Under the pieces are notes generated by a model. It was not told where the DNA came from and searched no databases. It was given only the letters and a program-made list of their open reading frames with translations. From NCBI GenBank assembly GCA_021613335.1, contig JAJTWR010000323.1, forward strand, positions 62,001-126,000: a stretch of 64,000 nt of DNA. The letters run 5' to 3'. How positions within the stretch are numbered: position 1 is the stretch's first letter; every line of letters begins with the position of its first letter. Below are positions 53,250 to 64,000 of this stretch, piece by piece. The DNA comes from Whitmania pigra. Lineage: Eukaryota; Annelida; Clitellata; Hirudinida; Haemopidae. The translations under genes were made by a program, and so were the position numbers.

Positions 53250-55367
53250 ATTGTGTTACGTAAACTCTCGAAGTGTTGCTTGAAGGGAATGAGACTGGAA
53301 AAGTAGTGTCCCGTGGAACGTCTTCCGTACAAGGCTTCAAAAATTCAATATCTACGCAAAGTGATTTAAATTATCTACTGTTAATTCCCGAACAAAATTT
53401 ATTAAATCGCCTGCTCGATTTAGGCTCCTAGAATCTATCAGCCAAAGTTGAACTTGAGACCCAAATTACAACTTCAGGATGACCCTAAGACAAAAAGCCT
53501 CTTTATCCTTTTTCAGAGTGGTTACCTATGCTGGCTATGATTTTTGGATATTCCCAATTTAAGTGTAAAACACACATCGAACATGGTTCAGTGGAAGAAT
53601 ATACATTAATATAATTAATATACATTAATATATATTAAGTAAAGAAAACAAGAAATCCGGCCAAACTGTTGAACTCAAGGACGAACATAAGTTAAGTTAG
53701 GATAGCAACAATGACGGCGCCGATGAAAATGACCGTGAAGTCGACGCGGACGATGGCAATAAAAACGGTCTACATCCCCGTTTCAGTTCTTTGCTTTCCA
53801 CCGAGGAGCAATAAATATCGGCCAGCATCGGAGACGATCGCATCGAGGAGCTCGACACGGCAAAAATTAAAAAATAGATTTACCGACCGTTTCTCTCGTT
53901 ACGGTGTTATTATATAATAAATAGTTTTTCTGTACACATCGATGAAAAGCACCGCTAAATATTAAATCGAACGAAGGGAAATTTAAGAAGCAACCAGAGA
54001 AGGAAGGGGTTAATTTAAGCTTAACGATTTGTTATAAAATTCTTAATCAATTTCAATGCCATTTAATCTAAACAATAATCGCCAAATAATTAGTAATATA
54101 CGAAGATAAAACTATCCGTTAACGGCAACAAAATGTCCGCGATGATGCTATCGAAGAAGCTTGCAGTAGAGACGAATGCACGTGATCGTCGATAGTTTTA
54201 AGGTGGACGGAGAAAATGAAACGTCGGCGGTCGAACAAATTGGCACGACGACCGGCAGAACGAAAACCATCCCTCGCAGGTCGAACGTGAATTCATTAAG
54301 AATCAAAATAAAATGGTTCGAGAAGATTGAAAGAGAGCATCTGACCAAACTAAATACAATTCCACTGTACAGATTTAAGGTGATTTATTTAACACATGGC
54401 CGGATGCCAAAGGATGCTATCGCTGCAGTGCTTCGACGACGTTTCTTTAAGAAACCGAAGCGAGGCCGAGAAAAAGAATTCGGCCGACCGATGCTTAAAA
54501 ATCTAATATCGTCTCGAAATATCCTGCTCGAGTCTGCCATTTTAAGACCACTTGTTCAATGTGAAGATGAAGGTCAGTAACAGATATCATAACCATCATC
54601 ATAACCACCACCAGAATCGTTCGGCCGGAGATGCCGGCAGCCTGTCGTAACGTTCGTCGAGATAAGGTCGAATTCGTTATCTAACGATTGCAAAATGAAT
54701 TCAAATACAATAAAGGAAATCAGTGCAATAAGGTAATTATTATGAATAGGGAGGAATTCCAAACCAAACCGTGGCAAACAAACAAGGAGATGATGCTGAC
54801 CATAACAAGTTGAAAAGTGAAGAAATGCAAAATCAGATCGATTAAAATTACAATTTATCAAGTAATCCAAAACAAGAAAAATCTACTGGCCAATTGAAAA
54901 TAAACACATGATTGGATGCTTAACAACACCAAGGACAACAACATAAAGTAAAACCCACTGAAAACACCTCCTCCCTCGATTGAAACAACTGTCTCTTTTT
55001 GACCGAGCACGATTTCGCTCTACAAAAAGTATTCAAAGCAATCCGATCGTCACGTCGATTTACAAATTTGAGCTAAAAATAAAACAAAATATCGGAAAGC
55101 CTCCAATAGATGGTTGCTGCAGTTCTTTCAAGCAAGATGTCCTACCAGCATTAGACAGTCTGCAGAAAATATTGAGGATGTTTTTTTACAAACATTATTA
55201 ACTAGTTGTAAAACTAGGTGCAGGTTGGCCTAAGGGGTTGTGCGTGCACGTGCATGCAGTAAAGGAAGTTAATTTACAAAACCGATCCTTATAATATGGA
55301 AAAAATACTGAATATATGTCCTGGGCTTTGTCCAGTGGTCAATGGTGACTGTAGACCATTAACTAGT
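53250..55367. other. region with unassigned exon-like fragments
   Basis: Between the CLC 3' end and the convergent 613-residue gene. The part at about 53700-54660 is richer in GC and CG than its surroundings. Open stretches on the plus strand are 53701-53814, 54176-54580 (encodes WFEKIEREHLTKLNTIPLYR, then GRMPKDAIAAVLRRRFFKKP, up to a donor-like AAG|GTCAGT at 54573) and 54980-55201 (encodes DGCCSSFKQDVLPALDSLQK). They could be exons of one plus-strand gene or decayed sequence. No product is recognised. Confidence 0.3.
53701..53814 (+). CDS. possible terminal exon encoding an acidic peptide
   Basis: After an acceptor-like GTTAAGTTAG, 37 codons encode DSNNDGADENDREVDADDG, then NGLHPRFSSLLSTEEQ and a stop. 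The bias to Asp, Glu and Asn looks coding-like. It could be an alternative last exon of the CLC gene, 1.8 kb downstream of exon 51768-51935 and in a compatible phase, or chance. Confidence 0.2.
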   Translation, partial: DSNNDGADENDREVDADDGNKNGLHPRFSSLLSTEEQ

Positions 55368-57277
55368 TTAATTAAAATAATTAAAACGGCAATTGACCTG
55401 ATAAAAATAACAATAAAAATGAAAGATTTTAGTAATTACTTGTTGAAATAAAGAACTTCACTTACAAAGCCAACTTCTGCAGTAAGCATGTCGTTCCTCT
55501 GGAACGTCGAATTCTCGTAAAATTCAAGGGCCGACGGAGCGCTTATGTCCGAGCCCCAGTTGGGAGGGGAAAGGAGAAGGCTAGCAGTTTTTCCTCCGCT
55601 GCTGCTCCTGTCGTCGTCCGTCGACAGTCTCGGCGAACCGTCGGAGTCCGAGTTGATGCTGGGCGAGAAGTTGTGCTGGGCGTTCGAGACAAAAGACGGA
55701 GTCTTGCAGCTCTGAGCCGGCGAGTTAAGGCCAGGGACGCTGCAGGGATTTATCGAAAACACGGCATCGGGCGAAGGGAGTAGATTTTCCGACGGCCGGA
55801 CTGCTTTCCAGGAAACCCTTGGGCCTCCCTGCTTCGAATGAGTCGAGTCCTTAACGATTTGCTTTTTGCAGCTCGAGGGCATCTGACACCTAATGACCTC
55901 ATCCAGATGGCCCTGATTTCCAGAAACGTTTTGACTTGTTGTTTTTGCAGAATAACTTGGGAAAGATTTTGGATCCATTAAAGTTTTCTTGCTTATTCTG
56001 TTCCCAGGCAGATCAAACTCTTGACAAATTTTTGCTTTGTCTTCCCTCGCTCTTTTTCTGCCCTTCTCCTGCATCTCGGAACACGGAGAAGGTACGACTT
56101 CCTCTTCGACATTCGATTTTCTGCTCTCGTCGTAGTCATCCTTGTTTGGATCGTCGCCAGGGAAGATTTTGAAAGGATTATTGCTCGAGGAGTCGCAGCT
56201 GGTCTCAAAAACACTCAAATCTTCTGGAAGGTCAAAGTCAAGAAGGCCATCCAGGTCGAGGCAGTCCGGGAGCTCTTCGCCGGGGTCGATGAGTCTGGCC
56301 AAAGAATCGGCATCCACGAACTTGTCGTCGCTCGTCATCGCGTCGTTGCAAGAAGTCGCAACGTGATCCTCCCTCGACGTCTCGCCGACTTCCTTCAAAG
56401 CGATATCCGTCTTGCACTCTCTCGACTTGTGACTCGTGCCGAGAACCTGATCCGATTGCATATGAGAGGTGAACATCTGGTGAGGAATTCCCATAGGGTA
56501 ACTGTACAGGTGGTTGGCGTCCGGGATCGATCTCGTGCTCGGCATTTGGTAGATCTGGTTCTGCTCGAAGGACTTAGGATTGAACATTCGGTCGACCTGA
56601 AAGCGAGGAGGGGTCGGGTCCCGACAATGCGAATAGTCGTTCTGCGAGGCATGAAAATAAGGCGACTGAAGTTCATTCTTAACCTTCCGTTTTTTCGACT
56701 GCCTGTTTTTTGCGATTCCATTAATTTTTTGGTCGCTGCCGACGTTGCCGCTGGAAGCAGTCGTTCCAAAAGGTGGTGAGATGGCATTGTGTAGTGTCGG
56801 ATAAGCGAAGGATTTTTCATGGGGCTTAGTTCCGTTCCTCTGTAAGTAATCCACTGTTTTCTCATCTAATGCATTGGCCACAACGGGAGGATAAGGCACA
56901 CGAAATGCAGGCTCTTCTTTCCAGTTTATTGGTTTCAGGGTATCTCTCCTTGAGTTGACTTTTCCAGGTCCTACCTCGTTTGTGGCTATGCCGCAAAAAT
57001 TTGGTGACTCCAGCAACGAGGGCGGTGTGTTCAGGATGTTGGAGCTGCTTTCGGCTGGCATTTGTGACATGCTTGTACTTCTTTCTGTGTTGTTGAATTG
57101 GTTGCCTGATTTGAAATCCAACATTTCACATCCATTCAGCTTAAAGCTTAGCACACCAAGTTTCATTAGAAAACTGTTGAAGTTCACGATCTGACTCTGT
57201 AAATCCTGCAGATGGCCATTCTCAACTGTAAAACTTACTAAGAATGGCTGACTGCTTTTGCCTCCCCTACTCGTCAT
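55368..57277 (-). CDS. unidentified 613-residue Ser/Asp-rich protein, probably nuclear
   Basis: The large exon 55466-57277 ends at a perfect donor (TTT|GTAAGT). A tiny last exon, 55368-55397, follows acceptor TTATTTTTATCAG in phase, adds VNCRFNYFN and stops. The ATG at 57277 lies just after an acceptor (TTTTTTGTAG), so a first non-coding or short coding exon is likely upstream. The first 50 residues look folded (QPFLVSFTVENGHLQDLQSQ). The rest is low-complexity, with basic clusters that could be nuclear signals (KKRKVKNEL, KGRKRARED) and an acidic hydrophobic stretch like a transactivation segment (LDLDGLLDFDLPEDL). I cannot assign a family. The open antisense frame of 252 codons is a shadow. 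Confidence 0.75.
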
Positions 57278-57842
57278 CTCAAAACCTACAAAAAAGTGAA
57301 ATATCTACATTTAAAAAAAGCAAGTTATATAGTGCATAAAGTAAATACTTAAAATGCTTATTATTAATGTTTGTTTCTACATGGCTGGAAGCAAGTCAAG
57401 TGACAGAAAATATTTACCAAACAGTCGCACCAAATTGAAAATACGGTATCAAAACAATCAATTTGCATTAAATTAATAATTTATCTCAAGTTAAATAACG
57501 ACACGCATTCTCATAACGCCATAAAATCGACAACTTGAAAAACTAAAACAAAAACAAACTCCATGTTAAGGAGATGTGAAAATTACAAACTTCAGTGTAA
57601 GTTTTGACTAAATCAAATTATTTATTAATTAATATATTTAATTTAACATTTAAAATGTAAATTATTTATTTTAACAATTTGTTAACCGGATCATATTTAC
57701 TAATGCTTTAAAGATGTTGAGTGTCAAACATTGCTGCAAATTATTCACGAAATGAAATACAAAAATACTGATAAGTTTAAGAAGTTTGAATCTTAGTAAA
57801 TTTAATTTCGTTTTCGAATTGTTTATGTGAACTTAACCGAAA
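57278..57842. promoter_or_regulatory. head-to-head spacer between the 613-residue gene and PITHD1
   Basis: Only 565 bp separate the two divergent start codons, so regulatory sequence is probably shared. A splice acceptor just above 57277 suggests that a first exon of the minus gene also lies here. No defined element is visible. Confidence 0.4.
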
Positions 57843-59047
57843 ATGTCGGGGCACGGTCACAGCCACGGTTGTAGCTGCAGTTGTGAACATGAGGATGTGG
57901 ACTTATCATCAAAGGGAAATCTTTACAGTTTGTATTCTAAAATTGACACTTACAAGGTTCAATGTCTGAATGAAACCGAAAAAGATTCTGGCAGACTTGT
58001 CTTTAAACCATGGAATGAAAGGCAGGACAGAACTAAAGTAATAATTTCTGTAATTTCTAGAAAATTGAGAATTTAGAACATCTCGAAGTACATCACATTA
58101 ACTTTTTTCTGTTTAATATTTATTTTTACAGTTTGTAGAAAGCGATGTTGATCAAGAGCTCCTTTTCAACATTCCGTAATTGATTACTTTTGTTTTTGAA
58201 ATATCTTATTCATACTTGTTTTGGCATCTACATTTTTGGAAACTTTAAAGTTTTACAGGCAGTGTAAAGTTAAGAGGCATGATAATACTCGGTGGCGAGG
58301 ACGACCACCATCCCAAAGTCGTAAAACTGTTAGTTTTAAAATCATTATTCAATATGTTTCCATTACAAAGTTGTATTTTTTAATAAATTGCATTAATTAT
58401 GGCTATTCCTTAACCTTTGGTCTTTCAAGCTTCAAAAACCGTCCAAATATGATGTTTGATGATGCTGGTGGAACTGCTCCAGATCAAGAGTTTGAGCTTG
58501 TTCATGATGTTGATGGTACCATTGAATATGAACTCAAGTATGCAACACAATTTGAATTTGTTTATTTTCTTTTTGGAATTATTTTAAATTATTCTTTTAT
58601 ATCTTTGATTTATTTTCTGGTGAAGAACAACAAGGTTTAACTCTGTGTCAGATCTTAGTATTTACATCCCAGAAAACTTTGGGGCTGATAAGACTAAGGT
58701 CTATTACATTGGCTTGAGAGGGGACTTCACTGAGGTTGGTTCTTTGCCTTTCTAAAGGTGGTCATATTTCACATTTCTGATTTTATTATTTCTTTCTAGT
58801 TACTTTGTGACTATTTTTCTTTGGTTAAAGCCATTAGTGCAGTTGTGTTTTTCTGCAAACACGCCTTACTTTACCGATGTTACGTACGATCAGATGTTTT
58901 CGCTGCACGGCGTTTATGAAATTGCCATTTCATTTGCTACAGTTCAGGAGGCAAGAACTCCCAATAGCCACTTACGAAGCCCGGGCTAACCCAGCCGACC
59001 ATCAGAGGATCAATTTATTGGATGAAGTTCCTAGGCACATCCACTGA
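57843..59047 (+). CDS. PITHD1: PITH domain-containing protein 1
   Basis: Six exons, 57843-58037, 58132-58175, 58251-58328, 58430-58537, 58626-58734 and 58943-59047, keep one frame for 212 residues; the human protein has 211. The N-terminus is rich in His and Cys (MSGHGHSHGCSCSCEHE), as in the family. The PITH domain follows, with LFNIPFTGSVKLRGM, ILGGEDDHHPKVVKLFKNRP, FDDAGG, NFGADKTKVYYIGLRGDFTE and the family signature TYEARANPADH near the end. This is the same domain that follows thioredoxin in TXNL1, but no thioredoxin domain is present. In vertebrates the protein is cytosolic and linked to proteasome and RUNX1 regulation; its role here is inferred from orthology. Acceptors were chosen by phase and by alignment to the family. 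Confidence 0.95.
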
Positions 59048-59708
59048 TTCATTTTCTGTTTCATCTTGTCATCACACCATGTTCTTAATTGTTCACATTA
59101 TTTTCAAGTTTCCATTTTGAGAATTCAAAATGAGAGTAATAATTTCTTTTTATTATCAAAATGATCCAAAAGTTTTTGTTTGTGCTGTAATTCTGATCTC
59201 GACTTAGTTTACATTGCTGATAGGGTGAATTTTATTTACAATTTATAATTAGCTGAAAGTGCTTTTTTAATTACAAATGCAAAAGGGCATTTTATTGGTA
59301 ATCATTTTCTTAGCTTAATCGAGCACAAGTCTGGGGATGAGAGACATAAGCATCAGATTTGCACTTTATAATTTCATTATATAGCCCAATTTTGATGACC
59401 TGTTGGAGTGGGGATGCCACCGATTTTTTAGAAAAAAATAGTTATCACAATCTGCTCAGAACTATCGTATTGGAAGCATTTTGTTCATGATAGGAATCAA
59501 TTCCACCGTGAATAATGTGGAGTAAAGGATAGATCGTGAACATGATTAGGAGTTCGAGAAGCATCCATTGCTTTAATCAGTGCTTTTAGAATCACTTCCT
59601 TAGCCAAACCTACATGCTTGCAGGGAAGGTATATGGTAAATGATAAATCCAATCCATCTCGATCAAATTTAAGAATTGTCCACCTAAGATAGTTCCTACA
59701 TCTCATTA

Positions 59709-59714
59709 AGTTTA
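59709..59714 (-). other. possible polyadenylation signal of the neuropeptide gene
   Basis: On the minus strand AATAAA lies about 90 bp after the stop codon of the neuropeptide precursor. The position is reasonable, but the motif is frequent in AT-rich DNA. Confidence 0.35.
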
Positions 59715-59803
59715 TTTTTGACTGAACATAGACGATTAAATTGAACGATTGAGGTATTTTAGAAAATTGTTGATAAAATCTGAAGTGTTTATATTGGCTT
59801 ATT

Positions 59804-61008
59804 TCAGCCGATATACAATCTTGACCTCCTCTTGCTTAGGAAGTAGTTTGTGGGTAGAAGTCTTAGTTGTCTTCCTTCTAGTTCGTCAGGATAGGAAAGA
59901 GGGTCGTATTTCCAGTTAGCATCATCGGAAGACATATGTTGAGATGAATCGCTTCCGTCAACATCATAGACATCCATGTCTGACCTTTTCCCTGGATTTA
60001 TAAGAAATTTTGTAAAAAGGTAATGAATTTTTGATTATAATCACTAAAGATGGTGAGTCAATCATGAATATATGTCACGTTTTTAATAATATGCCTTTAG
60101 ATTGCGTTGATTTGCGGTCTTAATACTCTGCCTGGAATTTCAAATCCTAATAAAAATTACAAATATGCATGTAGTTTTTAATTTATAATTAACTGAAAAT
60201 TTGCTAGAAGAATTAAGCAAAAATAGAAGCAGCTAATTGTAATTTAACAGGATGAAGCTGAAGTTATGATATTACTATCAATAAACTAACCTATCGTTAG
60301 TTTTCAATATTGAGCAGCAATAAAAATAATTGTCAGAAAATAAACAATAACGTGAAGAAATTATTGCTAAAGACCTATATAGATCCTGCTACGTCTCAAC
60401 GGAGTGTCAGACTGTTCCTTCACCCTCCTCAGATCATCCATTGACTTTCCTTCTCTTTTGCCGATGTACATGAGATTCCTTCGACCGCTCTTCTTTTCCA
60501 GGTTCAGTTCATCCGGGGTCATGAACTCGTGACCCTCGCTTGACTCTTGAGAGGCGAAGAATGGGCTGACACTTTCACCATCAGGGCTTCCCTTTTCCAG
60601 ACGAGATGCATGTCGGAAATGTTCTTCACCTGCAAAATTTTTTGGTTAGTTTTCCTTGACCGAATGAACGATCTAATTAGTATTTGTTATCGCGAATCGC
60701 CAAACACCATTTATCATTATAATTTGATAACCATTCTCTTTTACCAACATCCACTTAAGTGTCTTCAATATATTTGCTTATATGTAATCGAGAAAATGTC
60801 GAGCTGGATGCTATTGAAACATACCTTAAAAATTTAAAAGTAAAATGTTAAGTATTGGCTATTCAACATAGTTAGTCATTAATTATTTAATAATTAGGTT
60901 GTTATTATTTAGTTATTCATACCAACCTCTGACGAAGCCGGAGGTGGCCAATTGTTCAATTGTTAGGAAAAGGATTGCAGTCAAGACGATAGATGCTAGA
61001 TTCGTCAT
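59804..61008 (-). CDS. neuropeptide precursor with three predicted Tyr-Ile-amide peptides
   Basis: Three exons, 60927-61008, 60375-60629 and 59804-59991, join in frame to 174 residues. Residues 1-23 are a typical signal peptide (MTNLASIVLTAILFLTIEQL). Three short peptides are flanked by dibasic sites and carry a C-terminal Gly amide donor. They read RR-NLMYIG-KR (exon 2), RR-SRIYIG-KR (the Gly-Lys-Arg spans the exon 2/3 junction) and KRR-SRLYIG followed directly by the stop codon. Prohormone convertase, carboxypeptidase and amidating enzymes would give NLMYI-amide, SRIYI-amide and SRLYI-amide. Spacers are acidic, as is usual for such precursors. The last copy ending at Gly-stop is a common feature of real precursors. 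I cannot place the Y-I-amide ending in a named family. Release from neurons or gland cells and action on a GPCR are inference. Confidence 0.88.
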
Positions 61009-61913
61009 GTTTTCTGTTGCTGAGGGATATTAGTGTGCTTTCTATTAAACATTTATTTTATTCAATTATTTAAACTCATTATTATTTCAGCATTCTATTT
61101 CTATTATTTCGATTTGTGGACAATTTCTAGCCAAGCTCATAGTACGGCTGTGGCTTCTAAGTTAAACCGTAAAATGGAGATCTGGAAAGATTCCAATCAA
61201 TGACCATTAACGGAAATGTTTATCAACTTTCAAGCTTTTAAGTAATCTAAATTTCGTAAAAACCTAAACTAAATATGTTTAAAATGGAGAAAAAGACATC
61301 GAAATCTTAAGAAGTTGAGAGAGTTTAAAATAACGAAGGTTTATTTGATAAAGCTGCAATAAATTTAATGTGCAACATCGGGTTTTATCGAAATGTATCC
61401 ACGTGTATCGTGCTGAGGTGCCTATGTAATAGCATTCATAAATCCGCAACAGTTAAATTGAATGCATTGCTTTCCAAACACCCGATGTCAATTCCGATCT
61501 TCGAACCTAATTACTCGGATAAATCGCTTAAGCCAAGAACACTTTAAACTAAAATATGGTCCAACAGATTTTGCTGAGGATATATTTTTTTCCTCATTTT
61601 ATCCTGTTTTGTTCCAAAGGAGAATTAATTTTCGTCCTGGACAGTTCTTTTTACACAAGCGTCTCTGCTTTGCTCCTACAACTTTTCGGAGTTGTGCTCC
61701 TAGATAAAACTATTTGTCAAAAAATATATTATATCCAAATATATTTGTCATATTAGATTTTCCTGCTACAACTTGAAGACTTTGATTTCTGTTTTATCCT
61801 GTCAACCCTGGAAAAATCGTTTGATAATGACGGGGAGGGTTGAAATAATTGAAATAATTGAAACATTTGCAGATTCTAATGACTTATACCATCTTACTCA
61901 AGATTCTCAAAGT

Positions 61914-62158
61914 TTGATAAATAATTTGGTTAAATTGAATAAATAAGTTGGATAAATAAGATAAATAATTTGGATATATAAGATAAATAATATGGATAAA
62001 TAAGATAAATACGTTGGATAAATAAGAAATAATTTGGTTAAATTAGATAAATAATTTTGTTGGATAAATAAGATAAATAATTTGGATATATAAAATAAAT
62101 AATTTGGATATATAAAATAAATAATTTGGTTAAATTGGATAAATATGTTGGATAAATA
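61914..62158. repeat. degenerate GATAAATAA-type tandem repeat
   Basis: Units built from TTGGATAAATAAGATAAATAA with GGATATATAA variants run for about 245 bp. They give false open frames rich in Tyr, Leu and Ile on the minus strand. Confidence 0.85.
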
Positions 62159-62525
62159 GTTCTCGAGGGGCAAAGAGATGGAAACTGGAGATGGACAGGA
62201 TTGGCTGCTTGATTCAAGGCCAAAGTAATCTTCATCATCGTCACGGAGACACGTTAAACATTATCGAGAGTCTTGGAAAAATCTCGAGACCGTCTTGACA
62301 AACATCGTCATTTCACTGGAGAGACTCGGTGAGAAAGACAAATTTAATTAAAAATAAAAATTAAATTTTAAATAAAGAAAATCATTTTAAAATAGTAAAA
62401 TGATTGGAAATAAAAATCTTTATAAATTAAGAGCCGGAAGTAATTTCTTTTCAAGCCATTAGAATTGAGAATGGAAATTAATCCTGTAAAAAGTCGCGTA
62501 AAAAATCGTCAGGAAGATCGTGTGA

Positions 62526-62649
62526 TATTTATTTATTTGTTTATTTATTTATTTGTTTATTTGTTTATTTGTTTGTTTATTTATTTGTTTATTTATTTGT
62601 TTGTTTGTTTGTTTGTTTGTTTATTTATTTGTTTGTTTATTTATTTGAT
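62526..62649. repeat. (TTTA/TTTG)n tetranucleotide tract
   Basis: About 125 bp of TTTATTTGTTTG-type tetranucleotides in mixed order. Confidence 0.9.
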
Positions 62650-62992
62650 TAGAGTCCGTTGCACATATCGTGTGAAACTTTAAAAGCATTACAAAAATTA
62701 TTTTACTAATTATTTTCATGTTGCTCTATTAAAACTCTACTTAATTTTATTAATTATTTATTTTTTTATTGATGTGAAGATTAATTTATTGATTTAAAGA
62801 CTTGAAGTTTCAATATCTATTGCGAGACATTTACCCAGAATGCGACATCTGTCGCTGATAAAACGACCCAGCAACAGTTGGGAGGTTTTCTATTTTCCCG
62901 AAATTTGGAAAAGTTGTGATTGTGATGCTGGAATTATTCGGATGAATTGATTGAGTTGGAAGAAGAAAGAATCTTAAAAATTATTATTATTT

Positions 62993-63068
62993 GATGGATG
63001 GGTTGGTGGATGGATGGATGGATGGATGGATGGATGGATGGATGATGGATGGATGGATGGACGGATGG
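62993..63068. repeat. (GATG)n tetranucleotide repeat
   Basis: Near-perfect GATG units with two one-base slips. Confidence 0.92.
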
Positions 63069-63199
63069 AGATGAGCATTTTGGATGGTGTCACTGGAACA
63101 TCAACTTTGAACCAATTAAAGAAGAAACAAGAATTGAAAGAAGTGGCTTTCAGCTGATGTTTAGGTTGAATAATAGCTGTTTAAACACATTCAGACACT

Positions 63200-63779
<580 letters not shown>

Positions 63780-64000
63780 GATCCCAACAGACTGTAAAAT
63801 ATACAAACAGACTTTGAAAAATTTGTGCGAAATTTTAAGAGTTGTAAAAAAAATGTTTCAAGTCCTTTGCACCGCCTGTCCATAACAAGACACAACAGCA
63901 CAACATAACATCCTCACTTATGAAATTTTGATTGACAAAAGAATTTAATCCAAATAAAAAATAACGTAAAACTTCATAAACAATGGATGTAGAAGCCATA

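Noticed and set aside
56021..56779. A 252-codon plus-strand open frame
   Set aside because: It lies antisense to the 604-codon exon at 55466-57277, which has splice sites and a head-to-head start. The antisense frame is Arg/Val-rich shadow sequence.

Overview
This is a 64 kb stretch of an animal nuclear genome. It is AT-rich, its genes have many small exons with GT-AG introns, and it is full of long trinucleotide arrays (ATT/AAT, ATC/GAT) and degenerate transposons. The gene set (LZTR1, a natriuretic-peptide-receptor-type guanylyl cyclase, an SLC10 transporter, an SLK/LOK kinase, a CLC transporter, PITHD1) is that of a bilaterian. A small precursor of amidated peptides fits a lophotrochozoan. 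An annelid (leech-like) is my best guess, from general character only.

Layout, left to right. 35-3224 (-): the N-terminal two thirds of LZTR1 (Kelch repeats and first BTB), cut by the window edge. 4380-14251 (-): a receptor guanylyl cyclase with signal peptide, ligand-binding ectodomain, one membrane segment, kinase-homology domain and cyclase domain. 16536-22018 (-): an SLC10/SBF-family transporter; one intron holds a terminal-inverted-repeat element and another a dead LINE. 23954-32924 (-): an SLK/STK10-type Ste20 kinase with an unusual acidic C-terminal extension of about 690 residues. 33805-35850 (+): an intronless leucine-rich-repeat protein, head to head with the kinase. 36542-39084 (-): 3' exons of an unidentified gene. 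37106-42994 otherwise holds repeats and a small inverted-repeat element. 42995-52716 (+): an 18-exon CLC-6/7-like transporter in which three signature residues are replaced. 53250-55367: exon-like fragments that I cannot assign. 55368-57277 (-): a 613-residue unidentified, probably nuclear, protein, head to head with PITHD1 at 57843-59047 (+). 59804-61008 (-): a three-exon neuropeptide precursor predicted to give three short peptides ending in Tyr-Ile-amide. 61009-64000: microsatellites.

The genes do not form an operon or one pathway. The most interesting items are the Tyr-Ile-amide precursor and the CLC protein that lacks the gating glutamate. Exon borders were read by eye from splice signals, reading phase and family similarity. 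For the CLC, SLC10, PITHD1, neuropeptide and 613-residue models, I checked that all exon lengths keep one open frame. No transfer RNA, ribosomal RNA or CRISPR array was recognised.
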